Source: Kribbella aluminosa | Lineage (GTDB): Bacteria > Actinomycetota > Actinomycetes > Propionibacteriales > Kribbellaceae | Reading direction: 5' to 3' | Assembly (NCBI RefSeq): GCF_017876295.1 | Contig: NZ_JAGINT010000001.1 | Coordinates: 3,162,001-3,226,000 of the forward strand | DNA: 64,000 bases | Shown: one piece after another, positions 7,877 to 17,540 of the stretch | Layout: every line of letters begins with the position of its first letter | Numbering within the stretch: the first letter of the stretch is position 1 | The notes under the pieces: model-generated | Told to the model about the DNA's origin: nothing | The model's database searches: none | Seen by the model: the letters and a program-made list of their open reading frames with translations, nothing else | Made by a program: the position numbers and the translations under genes

Positions 7877-9067
7877 TCAGCGGCTCGGGCTGAGCTGTAC
7901 GGCGTACCAGGCGCTGGCCAGTTCGGCGGCGTCGTGCGGGTCCGAGAGGGTACGGCCGGTGAGCTCCTGCAGCCGGCGGAGGCGGTAGCGGACGGTGTTC
8001 GCGTGGCAGTGCAGGACGCGCGCCGCGTGCTCCGCCGAGCCGTCGTGGTTCAGGTACTCGTGGAGCGTGTCGAGCAGGACCGTGCGGTCGTCGGAGGGGA
8101 GCGCGAGCACGCTGCCGAGGACGGCTTCGGCGATCCGCCGGCCTTCGTTCGGGTCGATCGCGATCAGCGCGGCCAGCGGGCTCGGGTCGAACCGGCGTAC
8201 CTCGGTGCGACTGACCGGGACCGTCGCCATCGCCGTTCGTGCGAGCTGCAGCGCCCGCGGGGTGTCCGACAGGTTCGAGTACAGCGGGCTCACGCCTGTC
8301 CGGGCGGTCACGCCGTCGCGGAGCAGCGTCAGTACGAGATCCTCCTGCTCGGCTGCGACCGCGACCAGGCCCAGCTGCAGCGCCGGTGTCAGCCGCCAGC
8401 CGGAGACCACACCGCGCTCGGACAACCGCCGCTCGATCCCGGGCAGGCTCTCCGCCGCCAGCGCGCGGGTCTCCGCCGCGACGACGAGCAGTTGGCCGCC
8501 GGGCGGAAGGCCGAGCAGCGACGCGGCCTCCCACGGCCCGCCGTCGGGGCCCGGCTGCCCCGTCAGCAACGCCTCGACCAGCGCGGCCCGGCGCCGCTGC
8601 CGGGCCAGCATCAGCTCGGCGGTGGCCGCCCGGTACGCCTCGGTGACTGCGAGTGCGTGTTCGTCGGTCACCTGCCAGATCAGGCTCGCAGCCGACAGCA
8701 GAGCGTCCGCCGCGGACGGGTCACCGATCTCCCGGGCGCGGGCGAGCAGCGCGTCCCAGAGCGTCGCGAAGCTGATCCGGTACGCCTGCAGTACTTCGGG
8801 CAGCGGCGCCGACTGCTGCGCCCGCCGGCGCCCGGTCTCCCGCGGCGTGTCCAGGTCGAGCGGCGCCAGCGGTTCCCGGATCGCGCCGACCAGGAACCGC
8901 AGGTTGTGCCCGACCGAGCGGCGCAGGTCCGCGATCGAGACCACCGCGCCGTTGCGGTAGAACGGCATCTTGGCAACGATCGCCGTACAGGCGTTCTCGG
9001 CGAGCTCGGGTAGTTGCCCCTCGGCCCAGGCGGCGAGTTGCGCGAGGTCCGGCTCGGTGTGGGTCAT
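7877..9067 (-). CDS. PucR/CdaR-family transcriptional regulator
   Basis: 396 residues with ATG start. It has an N-terminal helical sensor (about 1-160), a central GGDEF-like PucR region (about 165-290), and the C-terminal PucR HTH ([42 protein letters not shown]). The NTVRYRLRR block is diagnostic. Family members control purine, sugar-acid or amino-acid catabolism. No catabolic gene is adjacent, so the target is unknown. It is divergent from the dnaK operon with 262 bases between. Confidence 0.9.
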   Translation of the reverse strand: MTHTEPDLAQLAAWAEGQLPELAENACTAIVAKMPFYRNGAVVSIADLRRSVGHNLRFLVGAIREPLAPLDLDTPRETGRRRAQQSAPLPEVLQAYRISFATLWDALLARAREIGDPSAADALLSAASLIWQVTDEHALAVTEAYRAATAELMLARQRRRAALVEALLTGQPGPDGGPWEAASLLGLPPGGQLLVVAAETRALAAESLPGIERRLSERGVVSGWRLTPALQLGLVAVAAEQEDLVLTLLRDGVTARTGVSPLYSNLSDTPRALQLARTAMATVPVSRTEVRRFDPSPLAALIAIDPNEGRRIAEAVLGSVLALPSDDRTVLLDTLHEYLNHDGSAEHAARVLHCHANTVRYRLRRLQELTGRTLSDPHDAAELASAWYAVQLSPSR

Positions 9068-9138
9068 GACCTCATCTCAGCACACCTGTCGCCTGGTGAC
9101 ACTGACCTGCGACCCGTTCTCCGGCGGTTGGCTGGCGG

Positions 9139-9208
9139 TTCGGACAACCGGGGCGGTCGCTTCGGACAAAGACCCGGGCGATCCGCCGCCGGGCCTGCCG
9201 CCCGGCGG
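9139..9208. promoter_or_regulatory. Repeats in the dnaK upstream region
   Basis: Between the divergent PucR-type gene and dnaK, TTCGGACAA occurs twice (9139-9147 and 9161-9169), 22 bases apart. A perfect 9-base hairpin follows: CCGCCGGGC (9186-9194), five-base loop, GCCCGGCGG (9200-9208). I see neither a HAIR (HspR) nor a CIRCE (HrcA) element. Control could run through these repeats and the small MerR-like protein of the operon. Confidence 0.4.
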
Positions 9209-9329
9209 TAGCGTCCGGCACGTTCCCGGCGAACTGCGGTCCGGGGGCCCGGCGCAGTTCGATGTCCGGGGCCGATGCTTGGGGCAACGACCGTGCCGGG
9301 GAGCGGATCGAGCACGGACGGAGGCTGAG

Positions 9330-11195
9330 ATGGCGAAGGCGGTCGGTATCGACCTCGGGACCACCAACTCGGTGATCGCGGTGGTCGAGGGTGGTCACCC
9401 GACGGTGATCGCGAACGGTGAGGGATCCCGGACGACGCCGTCGGTGGTGGCGTTCACCGAGGACGGAGAGCGGCTGGTCGGCCAGCTCGCCCGACGGCAG
9501 GCGATCCTGAACCCGAAGGGCACGATCTACTCGGCGAAGCGGTTCATCGGCCGCCGGTACGACGAGGTCACCAGCGAAATGACCGCGGTGTCGTTCGACG
9601 TGGTCGAGGGCGCCGACGGCTCGGTGCGCTTCGACGTCCGGGGCAAGCTCTACGCCCCCGAGGAGATCTCCGCGCTGGTACTGCGCAAGCTCGTCGAGGA
9701 CGCGTCGAAGTTCCTCGGCGAGAAGGTGACCGAGGCGGTGATCACGGTCCCGGCGTACTTCAACGACACCCAGCGGCAGGCGACCAAGGACGCCGGGAAG
9801 ATCGCGGGGCTGGAGGTGCTGCGGATCATCAACGAGCCGACCGCGGCGGCGCTGGCGTACGGGCTGGACAAGAAGGAGAACGAGACCGTCCTGGTGTTCG
9901 ACCTGGGCGGCGGAACCTTCGACGTCAGCATCCTGACGGTCGGCGACGGTGTGGTCGAGGTGCTGTCGACGTCGGGTGACGGGCACCTGGGCGGCGACGA
10001 CTTCGACCGGCGGCTGGTGGACTACCTGGCCGACGAGTTCAAGAAGGCCGAGGGCGTCGACCTGCGGGACGACGCGCAGGCGCTGCAGCGGTTGTTCGAG
10101 GCGGCCGAGAAGGCGAAGGTCGAGCTGTCGTCGGTGACCCAGACGCAGGTCAACCTGCCGTTCGTGACCGCGACCTCGACCGGGCCGAAACACCTGGTGG
10201 TGACCGTGATGCGGTCGACGTTCGACGAGATCACCCACGACCTGGTGGAGCGTTGCCTCGGGCCGGTGCAGCAGGCGATGGCGGACGCCAAGGTGACCGC
10301 GAACGACCTGGACGAGGTGATCCTGGTCGGCGGGTCGACCCGGATCCCCGCCGTCCAGCAGCTGGTCCGGCGGCTGACCGGCGGCAAGGACCCGAACATG
10401 ACCGTGAACCCGGACGAGGTGGTCGCGATCGGAGCGGCGACCCAGGCCGCGATCATCAAGGGCGAGCTGAAGGACGTGCTGCTGCTCGACGTGACGCCGT
10501 TGTCGCTCGGCGTCGAGACGCTCGGCGGGATGATGACGAAGGTGATCGAGCGGAACACCACGATCCCGGCCCGGCGGACCGAGACGTTCAGTACCGCGGA
10601 GGACAACCAGAACGCGGTCGACATCGTCGTACTGCAGGGCGAACGTGAGCGGGCCGCGGACAACCGGGTGATCGGGCGGTTCCGGCTGGAGGGGATCCGG
10701 CCGGCCGGCCGTGGCGAGCCGCAGATCGAGGTCACCTACGACATCGACGCGAACGGGATCCTGAACGTGTCCGCGAAGGACAAGGACACCGGTGTCGAGC
10801 AGACGATCACGATCACCGAGAGCTCCGCGCTCGACTCGTCCGAGGTGGACAGGATGGTCGCGGACGCCGAGCAGCACCGGGCCGAGGACACCCGGTTGCG
10901 GGCCGATGTCGACGCACGGAACGAGCTGGACGCGGTGGCGTACCAGGTCGATCGGCGGCTCGGTGAGCTCGGCGACACGGTCGCCGTGCACGAGAAGGCC
11001 CGCGCGGAGACGCTGGTCGCGGATGCGCGGCAGGCGGTCAAGGAGGGCGCCGGGGTGGATCGGGTCCGGCCGCTGACGCAGGAGCTGCAGCAGGTGTACC
11101 AGAGCCTGCTGGCGAGCGGGTCCGCGCAGCCCGAGCAGCCGCCGAGCAGTGCCGATGACGACGACGTGATCGACGCCGACTTCACGGTGGACTGA
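9330..11195 (+). CDS. dnaK: Hsp70 chaperone DnaK
   Basis: 621 residues from the ATG at 9330 ([20 protein letters not shown]), with GGAGG eight bases upstream. The nucleotide-binding domain carries IDLGTTNS, the [12 protein letters not shown] phosphate loop and [14 protein letters not shown]. The substrate domain follows at about 385-505, then the helical lid and an acidic end [13 protein letters not shown]. It is normal in length and intact. It is probably a second, stress-dedicated DnaK, because the operon holds a class II DnaJ and ClpB. It overlaps grpE by one base. Confidence 0.97.
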   Translation: MAKAVGIDLGTTNSVIAVVEGGHPTVIANGEGSRTTPSVVAFTEDGERLVGQLARRQAILNPKGTIYSAKRFIGRRYDEVTSEMTAVSFDVVEGADGSVRFDVRGKLYAPEEISALVLRKLVEDASKFLGEKVTEAVITVPAYFNDTQRQATKDAGKIAGLEVLRIINEPTAAALAYGLDKKENETVLVFDLGGGTFDVSILTVGDGVVEVLSTSGDGHLGGDDFDRRLVDYLADEFKKAEGVDLRDDAQALQRLFEAAEKAKVELSSVTQTQVNLPFVTATSTGPKHLVVTVMRSTFDEITHDLVERCLGPVQQAMADAKVTANDLDEVILVGGSTRIPAVQQLVRRLTGGKDPNMTVNPDEVVAIGAATQAAIIKGELKDVLLLDVTPLSLGVETLGGMMTKVIERNTTIPARRTETFSTAEDNQNAVDIVVLQGERERAADNRVIGRFRLEGIRPAGRGEPQIEVTYDIDANGILNVSAKDKDTGVEQTITITESSALDSSEVDRMVADAEQHRAEDTRLRADVDARNELDAVAYQVDRRLGELGDTVAVHEKARAETLVADARQAVKEGAGVDRVRPLTQELQQVYQSLLASGSAQPEQPPSSADDDDVIDADFTVD

Positions 11196-11638
11196 TGAGC
11201 GAGGAGACGGAGCAGCGGGTCGGGGAGCTCGAGGATCAGCTGCTCCGGACGGCGGCCGACCTGGACAACCTGCGGAAGCGGTACCAGCGCGACGTCGAGC
11301 GGGCGCGCGCGCTCGAGCGGGCTGAGCTGGCCGCGGTCTGGTTGCCGATTGTTGACAATCTGCAGTTGGCGCTGCAGCACGCGGACAGTGATCCCGCGGG
11401 AGTGGTGAAGGGCATCGAGGTGATCCGCGAGCAGGCGGTGGCGGCGCTGGCGCGGCTCGGGTACCCGATGTTCGACCCGACGGGGGAGCCGTTCGATCCG
11501 GTCCTGCACGAGGCGGTGAGTACGTTGGCGTCCGAGGAAGCTCCGGGGACGGTGCTGGCCGTCGTACGGCCCGGGTACGGCACGGCGGACGCGCTGCTGC
11601 GGCCGGCGTCGGTCGTCGTCGCGAAACCGAAGCAGTAG
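11195..11638 (+). CDS. grpE: Nucleotide exchange factor GrpE
   Basis: 147 residues, shorter than most actinobacterial GrpE (about 200) because the acidic N-terminal leader is nearly absent. The coiled coil is at about 5-45 ([27 protein letters not shown]). The beta-domain ends with the family signature [41 protein letters not shown]. It exchanges ADP on DnaK. It is coupled to dnaK by TGATG. Confidence 0.95.
   Translation: MSEETEQRVGELEDQLLRTAADLDNLRKRYQRDVERARALERAELAAVWLPIVDNLQLALQHADSDPAGVVKGIEVIREQAVAALARLGYPMFDPTGEPFDPVLHEAVSTLASEEAPGTVLAVVRPGYGTADALLRPASVVVAKPKQ
11347..11360. repeat. Intragenic dyad GATTGTTGACAATC
   Basis: This is identical to the dyad inside dipZ at 3147-3160. Here it encodes the IVDN part of LPIVDNLQL in grpE, using ATT, GTT and AAT codons that stand out against the GC-rich codon use around them. 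Confidence 0.6.
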
Positions 11639-11642
11639 CACC

Positions 11643-12614
11643 ATGGCCGACTTCTACGAGTTGCTCGGGGTTGGCCGGGACGCGTCGGCCGACGAACTGC
11701 AGCGGGCGTACCGGAAGCTGGCGCGGAAGTACCACCCGGACATCAACAAGGACCCGGGGGCGGAGGAGAAGTTCAAGCAGGTCTCCGAGGCGTACGACGT
11801 ACTGTCCGATCCCGGGCAGCGGAAGCGGTACGACGCCTTCGGCGACGACTTCCGCCGGGTGCCGCCTGACGTCGACCCGGAGACTTGGGCGCGGGCACAG
11901 CGTGCCGGCGGTGCACGAGGTGGAGCGCGAGGTGGTGCGCGAGGTGGAGCGGCTCGCGGGGCCGCTGGAGGTGGCTGGAGTACGCGCGGGTGGAGTACGG
12001 GTGATCCCGCCGGAGCCGGCTTCGGGGCGGATGTCGATCTGGAGGATCTCCTCGGCGGGATGTTCGGCGGATCGCGCGGCTGGGGGCCGATCCCGGGGGC
12101 CGACCAGGAGGTCGAGCTCGAGCTGTCCGTGGACGAGGCGTACCAGGGCGGGCATCGGCGGCTGACGGTGTCCGGTCCGGACGGCGGCCGGACCGTGGAC
12201 GTGACGATCCCGGCCGGTGTCACCGACGGGCAGCGGGTCCGGTTGGCCGGGCAAGGTGGTCGGGGGAGTGGCGACGCGCCGCCCGGCGACCTGTACCTGA
12301 TCGTCAAACTGCTGCCTGACAAGCGATACCGGGTCGAGGGCCGGGACATCTACGCCGACCTGCCGGTGTCCCCGGCGGAGGCCGCGCTCGGTGCCCAGGT
12401 GGCGCTCGAGACGCCCGGTGGTCAGGTGAAGGTCCGGGTGCCCGGTGGTACGTCGAGCGGCAAACGCCTGCGCCTGAAGGGCCGCGGCCTGCGGAACGGT
12501 GACCTGTACGCCGAGATCCGCATCGTGTTGCCCGCCAAGCTCTCCGACGAGGAGCAGCACCTGTACGAACAGTTGGCCGCGGCAACCACCTTCGATCCGA
12601 GGAGATCGCGATGA
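11643..12614 (+). CDS. cbpA: Class II (CbpA-type) DnaJ co-chaperone
   Basis: 323 residues. The J domain spans 3-68 with the HPD motif ([16 protein letters not shown]). An Ala/Gly/Arg repeat linker ([21 protein letters not shown], about 95-115) follows, then two C-terminal substrate-binding beta domains. The CXXCXGXG zinc-finger repeats of class I DnaJ are absent. It delivers substrates to DnaK and stimulates its ATPase. The stop overlaps the next start as ATGA. Confidence 0.93.
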   Translation: MADFYELLGVGRDASADELQRAYRKLARKYHPDINKDPGAEEKFKQVSEAYDVLSDPGQRKRYDAFGDDFRRVPPDVDPETWARAQRAGGARGGARGGARGGAARGAAGGGWSTRGWSTGDPAGAGFGADVDLEDLLGGMFGGSRGWGPIPGADQEVELELSVDEAYQGGHRRLTVSGPDGGRTVDVTIPAGVTDGQRVRLAGQGGRGSGDAPPGDLYLIVKLLPDKRYRVEGRDIYADLPVSPAEAALGAQVALETPGGQVKVRVPGGTSSGKRLRLKGRGLRNGDLYAEIRIVLPAKLSDEEQHLYEQLAAATTFDPRRSR

Positions 12615-12934
12615 GTACCGCGTTGGCCCGGCCGCTGCTGCTCGACCTGGAGGCTTTCGCGCGGGCGAGCGGCGTACATCCGGACCTGATCCGGCGGCTG
12701 ACCGCGCTCGGGTTGCTGGAGCCCGCGCGGGTGGGGGCCGGGCGGGTGTGGTTCCGGTACGACGATGTCGCGGCCGTCGCGCGGATCCAGCGGCTGCGGG
12801 CCGCGTTCTCGCTGAACTACGCGGCGATCGGGCTGGTGATCGATCTGCTGGACCGGCTCGCCGCCCAGGAAGCAGCACTCCGTACCAGACACCCACTCCG
12901 TACCAGACACTTCGGAGACCGGACATGGACCTGA
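12611..12934 (+). CDS. Small MerR-like chaperone modulator (CbpM/HspR-like)
   Basis: 107 residues. It is one MerR-type winged helix ([30 protein letters not shown]...[18 protein letters not shown]) with a short dimerisation helix. Its place between cbpA and clpB matches CbpM, an inhibitor of CbpA, and HspR, the repressor of dnaK/clpB operons. Either role is possible. The C-terminus carries a duplicated hexapeptide [12 protein letters not shown], encoded by a 17-base direct repeat at 12876-12892 and 12894-12910. It overlaps clpB by ten bases. Confidence 0.85.
   Translation: MSTALARPLLLDLEAFARASGVHPDLIRRLTALGLLEPARVGAGRVWFRYDDVAAVARIQRLRAAFSLNYAAIGLVIDLLDRLAAQEAALRTRHPLRTRHFGDRTWT
12876..12910 (+). 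repeat. 17-base tandem duplication at the end of the MerR-like gene
   Basis: CACTCCGTACCAGACAC occurs at 12876-12892 and again at 12894-12910, period 18, so the reading frame is kept. It adds one LRTRHX copy to the protein tail directly before the clpB start. Confidence 0.8.
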
Positions 12935-15546
12935 ACCACCTGACGCAGAAGTCGCAGGAAGCGCTGCACGACGCGCAGACCAAGGCGCTCCGCTTCGGGC
13001 ACACCGAGGTCGACGGCGAGCACCTGCTGCTCGCCCTGCTCGACCAGCCCGACGGCCTGGTACCCAAGCTGCTCGCCCAGGCGGGCACCGACCCGGACCG
13101 GCTGCGGACGGACCTGGAGGCCGACCTCGGCCGCCGCCCGAAGGTGACCGGTCCGGGCGCGCAACCCGGCCAGGTGTACGTGACGCAACGGCTCTCGAAG
13201 CTGTTCGACACCGCCGAGCGGGAGGCGAAACGGCTCAAGGACGAGTACGTCTCCGTCGAGCATCTGGTGATGGCGCTGCTGGAGGAGGGCGCCGACACCG
13301 CGGCGGGTCGGCGTACCCGTGAGCAGGGGCTGACGCGGGACAAGTTCCTTCAAGCGCTGACCGCGATCCGCGGCAACCAGCGTGTCACCTCCGCGATGCC
13401 CGAGGCGTCGTACGAGGCGCTGGAGAAGTACGGGCGGGAACTGGTCGCCGATGCCCGGACCGGGCGGATGGACCCGGTGATCGGCCGGGATCAGGAGATC
13501 CGCCGGACGATCCAGATCCTCTCCCGCAAGACCAAGAACAACCCCGTACTGATCGGTGAGCCCGGCGTCGGCAAGACCGCGATCGTGGAGGGCCTGGCGC
13601 AGCGGATCGCGAACGGCGACGTACCGGAAGGGCTGAAGGACCGCGCCGTGTTCGCGCTGGATCTCGCCGCGCTGGTCGCCGGGGCGAAGTACCGCGGTGA
13701 GTTCGAGGAGCGGCTGAAGGCGGTGCTCAACGAGGTCAAGGCGGCCGAGGGCCGGATCCTGCTGTTCGTCGACGAGCTGCACACGGTGGTCGGTGCAGGG
13801 GCGACCGAGGGCGCGATGGATGCCGGCAACATGCTGAAGCCGATGCTGGCCCGCGGTGAGCTGCACATGATCGGTGCGACCACGCTCGACGAGTACCGCA
13901 AGCACATCGAGCCGGACGCGGCGCTCGAACGCCGGTTCCAGCCGGTGGTCGTGGACGAGCCGTCGGTCGAGGACGCGATCTCGATCCTGCGCGGGCTGCG
14001 CGAGCGGCTCGAGGTGTTCCACGGCGTGAAGATCCAGGACGGCGCGCTGGTCGCGTCGGTGGTGCTGAGCCACCGCTACATCACGGACCGGTTCCTGCCG
14101 GACAAGGCGATCGACCTGGTCGACGAGGCGTGCGCGATGCTGCGCACCGAGATCGACTCGATGCCCGCCGAACTGGACGAGCTGACCCGCCGGGTACGGC
14201 GGCTGGAGATCGAGGACGCCGCGCTGGCGAAGGAGGACGACCCGGCCAGCAAGAACCGGCTGGAGGAACTGCGCAAGGAGCTGGCCGATCTGCGCGCCGA
14301 GTCCGACGCGATGCGGGCGCAGTGGGAGTCCGAGCGCCAGGTGGTACGCCGTACCCAGGAGCTGCGCGGGCAGATCGAGCAGGTGCGGCAGGACGCCGAC
14401 CAGGCGGAACGCGAGTACGACCTCAACAAGGCCGCCGAACTGCGGCACGGGCAGCTGCCCGAGCTGGAGCGGCGACTGCTGGCCGAGGAGGAGCAGCTCG
14501 CGACGAAACAGGGCTCCGGGCGGTTGCTGCGCGAGGTGGTGACCGAGGAGGAGATCGCGTCGATCGTGGCGCGCTGGACCGGCATACCGGTCAGCCGGCT
14601 GCAGGAGGGCGAGCGGGAGAAGATCCTGCGGCTGGACGACGTACTGCACGAGCGGGTCGTCGGTCAGGACGAGGCGGTGCAGCTGGTCGCGGACGCGATC
14701 GTGCGGGCCCGGTCCGGGATCAAGGATCCGCGGCGGCCGATCGGGTCGTTCATCTTCCTCGGTCCGACCGGGGTCGGGAAGACCGAGCTGGCGAAGGCGC
14801 TGGCGGCGGCGCTGTTCGACTCCGAGGACAACATCGTCCGGATCGACATGAGCGAGTACCAGGAGCGGCACTCCGTCAGCCGGCTGGTGGGCGCGCCGCC
14901 CGGGTACGTCGGGTACGAGGAAGGCGGCCAGCTGACCGAGGCGGTACGCCGGAAGCCGTACTCGGTGGTGCTGTTCGACGAGATCGAGAAGGCGCACGCG
15001 GACGTGTTCAACACGCTGCTGCAGGTGCTCGACGACGGCCGGCTCACCGACGCGCAGGGGCGGACCGTCGACTTCCGCAACACCGTGATCATCATGACGT
15101 CGAACATCGGATCGGCGTACCTGCTCGACGGCGTCACGCCGGACGGGCAGATCAAGGAGGATGCCCGGGAGGCCGTGCTGGCCGATCTGCGGCACCACTT
15201 CCGCCCGGAGTTCCTGAACCGGGTCGACGAGATCGTGCTGTTCAAACCGCTGACGCTGCCGGAGATCGAGCACGTCGCGGAGCTGATGTTCGGCGACCTG
15301 CGGTCCCGCCTTGCGGACCGGCAGATGACGCTGGTGGTGTCGCCGGAAGCCTTGCAGTTCATCGCCGAACAGGGCTTCGATCCGGTGTACGGCGCGCGTC
15401 CGCTGCGGCGCTTCATCGCCCGCGAGGTCGAGACCCGGGTCGGCCGGGCGTTGCTCACCGGCGAGGTCCTCGACGGTGCGGAGGTCGACGTGACACTGTC
15501 CGGCGACGGGACACTCGCCGTCAGGTACGAGAATCCGGCCGTGTGA
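12925..15546 (+). CDS. clpB: ClpB disaggregase
   Basis: 873 residues, full family length. Clp-N repeats (about 1-145, [16 protein letters not shown]...GEHLLLALL) are followed by AAA+ domain 1 with Walker A GEPGVGKT (about 211-218). A long coiled-coil middle domain (about 405-530, with the [18 protein letters not shown] motif) separates it from AAA+ domain 2, Walker A GPTGVGKT (about 613-620). Two arginine-finger blocks and a C-terminal small domain are present. It extracts polypeptides from aggregates with DnaK/CbpA/GrpE. GGAGA lies ahead of the ATG. Confidence 0.97.
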   Translation: MDLNHLTQKSQEALHDAQTKALRFGHTEVDGEHLLLALLDQPDGLVPKLLAQAGTDPDRLRTDLEADLGRRPKVTGPGAQPGQVYVTQRLSKLFDTAEREAKRLKDEYVSVEHLVMALLEEGADTAAGRRTREQGLTRDKFLQALTAIRGNQRVTSAMPEASYEALEKYGRELVADARTGRMDPVIGRDQEIRRTIQILSRKTKNNPVLIGEPGVGKTAIVEGLAQRIANGDVPEGLKDRAVFALDLAALVAGAKYRGEFEERLKAVLNEVKAAEGRILLFVDELHTVVGAGATEGAMDAGNMLKPMLARGELHMIGATTLDEYRKHIEPDAALERRFQPVVVDEPSVEDAISILRGLRERLEVFHGVKIQDGALVASVVLSHRYITDRFLPDKAIDLVDEACAMLRTEIDSMPAELDELTRRVRRLEIEDAALAKEDDPASKNRLEELRKELADLRAESDAMRAQWESERQVVRRTQELRGQIEQVRQDADQAEREYDLNKAAELRHGQLPELERRLLAEEEQLATKQGSGRLLREVVTEEEIASIVARWTGIPVSRLQEGEREKILRLDDVLHERVVGQDEAVQLVADAIVRARSGIKDPRRPIGSFIFLGPTGVGKTELAKALAAALFDSEDNIVRIDMSEYQERHSVSRLVGAPPGYVGYEEGGQLTEAVRRKPYSVVLFDEIEKAHADVFNTLLQVLDDGRLTDAQGRTVDFRNTVIIMTSNIGSAYLLDGVTPDGQIKEDAREAVLADLRHHFRPEFLNRVDEIVLFKPLTLPEIEHVAELMFGDLRSRLADRQMTLVVSPEALQFIAEQGFDPVYGARPLRRFIAREVETRVGRALLTGEVLDGAEVDVTLSGDGTLAVRYENPAV

Positions 15547-15989
15547 TGGCCGGCGTCGTCAGCTGTCCGCACTGCGGCCAACGGAACCGGGTGCCCTCGG
15601 CCGGTGCCGGCAAGCCGGTCTGCGGGAAGTGCGGCAAGCCGCTGCCGTGGATCGTCGACGCCGGCGACCCGGACTTCCGCGAGGTGGTCGAGGCATCGAC
15701 CACACCGGTCCTCGTGGACGTCTGGGCGCCGTGGTGCGGGCCGTGCCGGATGGTCAGCCCCGTCCTGGAGAAACTCGCCGCCGAGAAGGCGGGCGAGGTC
15801 AAGCTGGTGAAGATCAACGCCGACGAGGCACCCGAGGTGTCCCGCCGGTTCGACATCCGATCCATCCCCACGCTCATGGTCTTCCGGTCCGGCGAGGCGG
15901 TCGCGACGCACACCGGTGCCGCGCCGGCCACGGTCCTTCGGCCCTGGCTGGAAGATGCCCTGAGCAACAACTCCCGCCCCGTGCCGTGA
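15546..15989 (+). CDS. trxC: Zinc-ribbon thioredoxin (Trx2/TrxC type)
   Basis: 147 residues, coupled to clpB by TGATG. An N-terminal zinc ribbon (CPHCG at Cys7/Cys10 and CGKCG at Cys26/Cys29) precedes a standard thioredoxin domain with active site WAPWCGPCRM and the cis-proline block IRSIPTLMVF. Trx2-type thioredoxins respond to oxidative stress. In some bacteria redox chaperones such as Hsp33 are their partners. Its inclusion here joins disulfide reduction to unfolding repair. Confidence 0.95.
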   Translation: MAGVVSCPHCGQRNRVPSAGAGKPVCGKCGKPLPWIVDAGDPDFREVVEASTTPVLVDVWAPWCGPCRMVSPVLEKLAAEKAGEVKLVKINADEAPEVSRRFDIRSIPTLMVFRSGEAVATHTGAAPATVLRPWLEDALSNNSRPVP

Positions 15990-16005
15990 TCCGCAGGAGG
16001 CAGCC

Positions 16006-16632
16006 ATGCTGAACCACCGACGGGATCTGCAGTTCACCTGTCGTCCGGCCCGTCCGGACCTGAAGTCCGCCGGCCGGCTGGGGCGCGTCCTCGGCGTCCA
16101 GTACTCCGAGATCGACGTCGCCGCGCACTACCTGAGCGGCTGGACAGGCGCCGTACCCGGGCACTACCGCGACACCTTGGTGCACGTCGGCGTGGACCAG
16201 GTCGCGATGATCGAGATGCTCGCCACGATGATTGCGCGGCTGCTGGACGATGCTCCGGCGGAGAGGGTCGACCGGGTTCTGCGGACGCATCCGACAGTGG
16301 CGGCCGTGATGGGTGGCACGGACCTGGAGCGTGCCCTCGAGCCGGCGTGCGGCCCGTGGCGCCGGGAGAACACCTCGGACCGGCAGAACCTGCTGGCCGA
16401 CTTCCTTGCGAACGCCCGGGCCGAGCGGGACCACCTGGCTCTCGTCCACGAGTTTCGCGATCGTAGCGACGACCCGGACGTCAGGCTGCTGCTCTCGTAC
16501 GTGGTGGCCCGCACCGACACGCATCGCCGCGAGTGCGCCGAGGCCGTCGCGGCGCTGACCGAGGAGCCCGAAGAACGTGTCTACGCGGGGAAGCCGCGTC
16601 GAGCTGACGGGACTGGAGCAGCAGATGAGTGA
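16006..16632 (+). CDS. Manganese-catalase-family protein missing two metal ligands
   Basis: 208 residues with GGAGG six bases before the ATG. The fold of non-haem Mn catalase is recognisable: LQFTCRPARPDLKSAGRLGRVLGVQYSEI, VEML-type helix VAMIEMLATMIARLL, then NLLADFLANARAE and DDPDVRLLLSYVVARTDTH. Family members normally bind two Mn ions through three Glu and two His (E35, E66, H69, E148, H181 in Lactobacillus plantarum). Here Glu35, Glu140 and His173 remain, but the helix normally reading TEEIGHVEM reads VDQVAMIEM. The second Glu is thus Gln65 and the first His is Met68. Normal catalase chemistry is unlikely. It overlaps the BON gene by eight bases. Confidence 0.75.
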   Translation: MLNHRRDLQFTCRPARPDLKSAGRLGRVLGVQYSEIDVAAHYLSGWTGAVPGHYRDTLVHVGVDQVAMIEMLATMIARLLDDAPAERVDRVLRTHPTVAAVMGGTDLERALEPACGPWRRENTSDRQNLLADFLANARAERDHLALVHEFRDRSDDPDVRLLLSYVVARTDTHRRECAEAVAALTEEPEERVYAGKPRRADGTGAADE

Positions 16633-17275
16633 CGATCAGTTGCAGCACGATGTCAACGATGCGATCTTCTACGATCCGAAAGTCGACAGTGTCGCGATCG
16701 TTTCGGCGATCGACAAGGCCGTGGTCACGTTGCGCGGGACGGTCGGCAGCCTGCGCGAGAAGGTCGAGGCGGAGAACGACGTACAGCATGTCGCCGGGGT
16801 CGTCGAGGTGCGGAACGAGCTCGTGGTGACAGCGCTGAACGCCGCGCAGCGGGACGACGCGGACCTGCGGGGCGCCGTACTGCAGGCTCTCGTGCTCGAC
16901 AGCGGCGTACCGTCGACTGTTGACGTGAAGATTGTCGACAGTTGGGCGACGTTGAGCGGTACGGCGAGCTGGCAGCACCAGCGCGCCGAGGCGGAGACCG
17001 TGGTCAGCCGGATGGAATCGGTCAAGGGTGTCACCAACGACATCCAGCTCGTACCGACCGAGCCGATCGCCCCCGACGTCCGGCAGTCGATTGTCGACGC
17101 TCTGCAACGCAACGCCCGGGTCGACGCGAAGGGCATCACGGTCGAGATCGACGGCACCACGGTCGTGCTCGGCGGGACCGCGACCTCACTGGCCGAGCGG
17201 CTCGAGGCCGCCGGGGCCGCGTGGGCGTCGCCGGGCGTCACCGAGGTGATCAACCAGATCGAGATCGTGAACTGA
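16625..17275 (+). CDS. Triple BON-domain protein
   Basis: 216 residues from the ATG at 16625. Three BON domains follow each other (about 5-70, 78-147 and 150-216), each with the conserved Gly-centred block (ATLSGTASWQHQRAEAETV, TVVLGGTATSLAERLEAA). No signal peptide or lipobox is visible, so it should be cytosolic, unlike OsmY. BON domains bind phospholipid or other ligands. It is the last gene of the chaperone operon, supporting an envelope- or osmotic-stress setting. Confidence 0.88.
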   Translation: MSDDQLQHDVNDAIFYDPKVDSVAIVSAIDKAVVTLRGTVGSLREKVEAENDVQHVAGVVEVRNELVVTALNAAQRDDADLRGAVLQALVLDSGVPSTVDVKIVDSWATLSGTASWQHQRAEAETVVSRMESVKGVTNDIQLVPTEPIAPDVRQSIVDALQRNARVDAKGITVEIDGTTVVLGGTATSLAERLEAAGAAWASPGVTEVINQIEIVN

Positions 17276-17540
17276 CCGCTGCGGGCGGGGCGTCGAGGAA
17301 CTCGGCGGCCGGTACAAGAACAGGCTGCCGGTGGCCGCGGTCGAGAAGTCGAGCCCGGCCGGGAAGATTGGTTGCTCCAGGCCAACGGGGTTGGGCCGCC
17401 ACACCCCATCCCTGTCCGGACCGCCAAACCTCGCTGGCCGCTCGGACAACCGTTAAGCGTTCGACTACAACTTCTCGTGGCAGCAGGACCGTTCTGCCAC
17501 ACTCGCGGCACCCGTCAGCTCGACCAGAAGGGTTCCGCCC

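Noticed and set aside
9068..9329. HAIR or CIRCE element for dnaK
   Set aside because: I looked for CTTGAGT-N7-ACTCAAG and TTAGCACTC-type repeats and found neither.
9072..13343. A 1423-codon open frame on the minus strand opposite dnaK-grpE-cbpA-clpB
   Set aside because: It is a high-GC shadow of the codon third positions of the chaperone genes, with Arg/Pro/His-rich sequence and no family likeness or ribosome site.
17186..17449. 87-codon minus-strand frame at the end of the BON gene
   Set aside because: Half of it is antisense to the BON gene; no ribosome site and no family resemblance.
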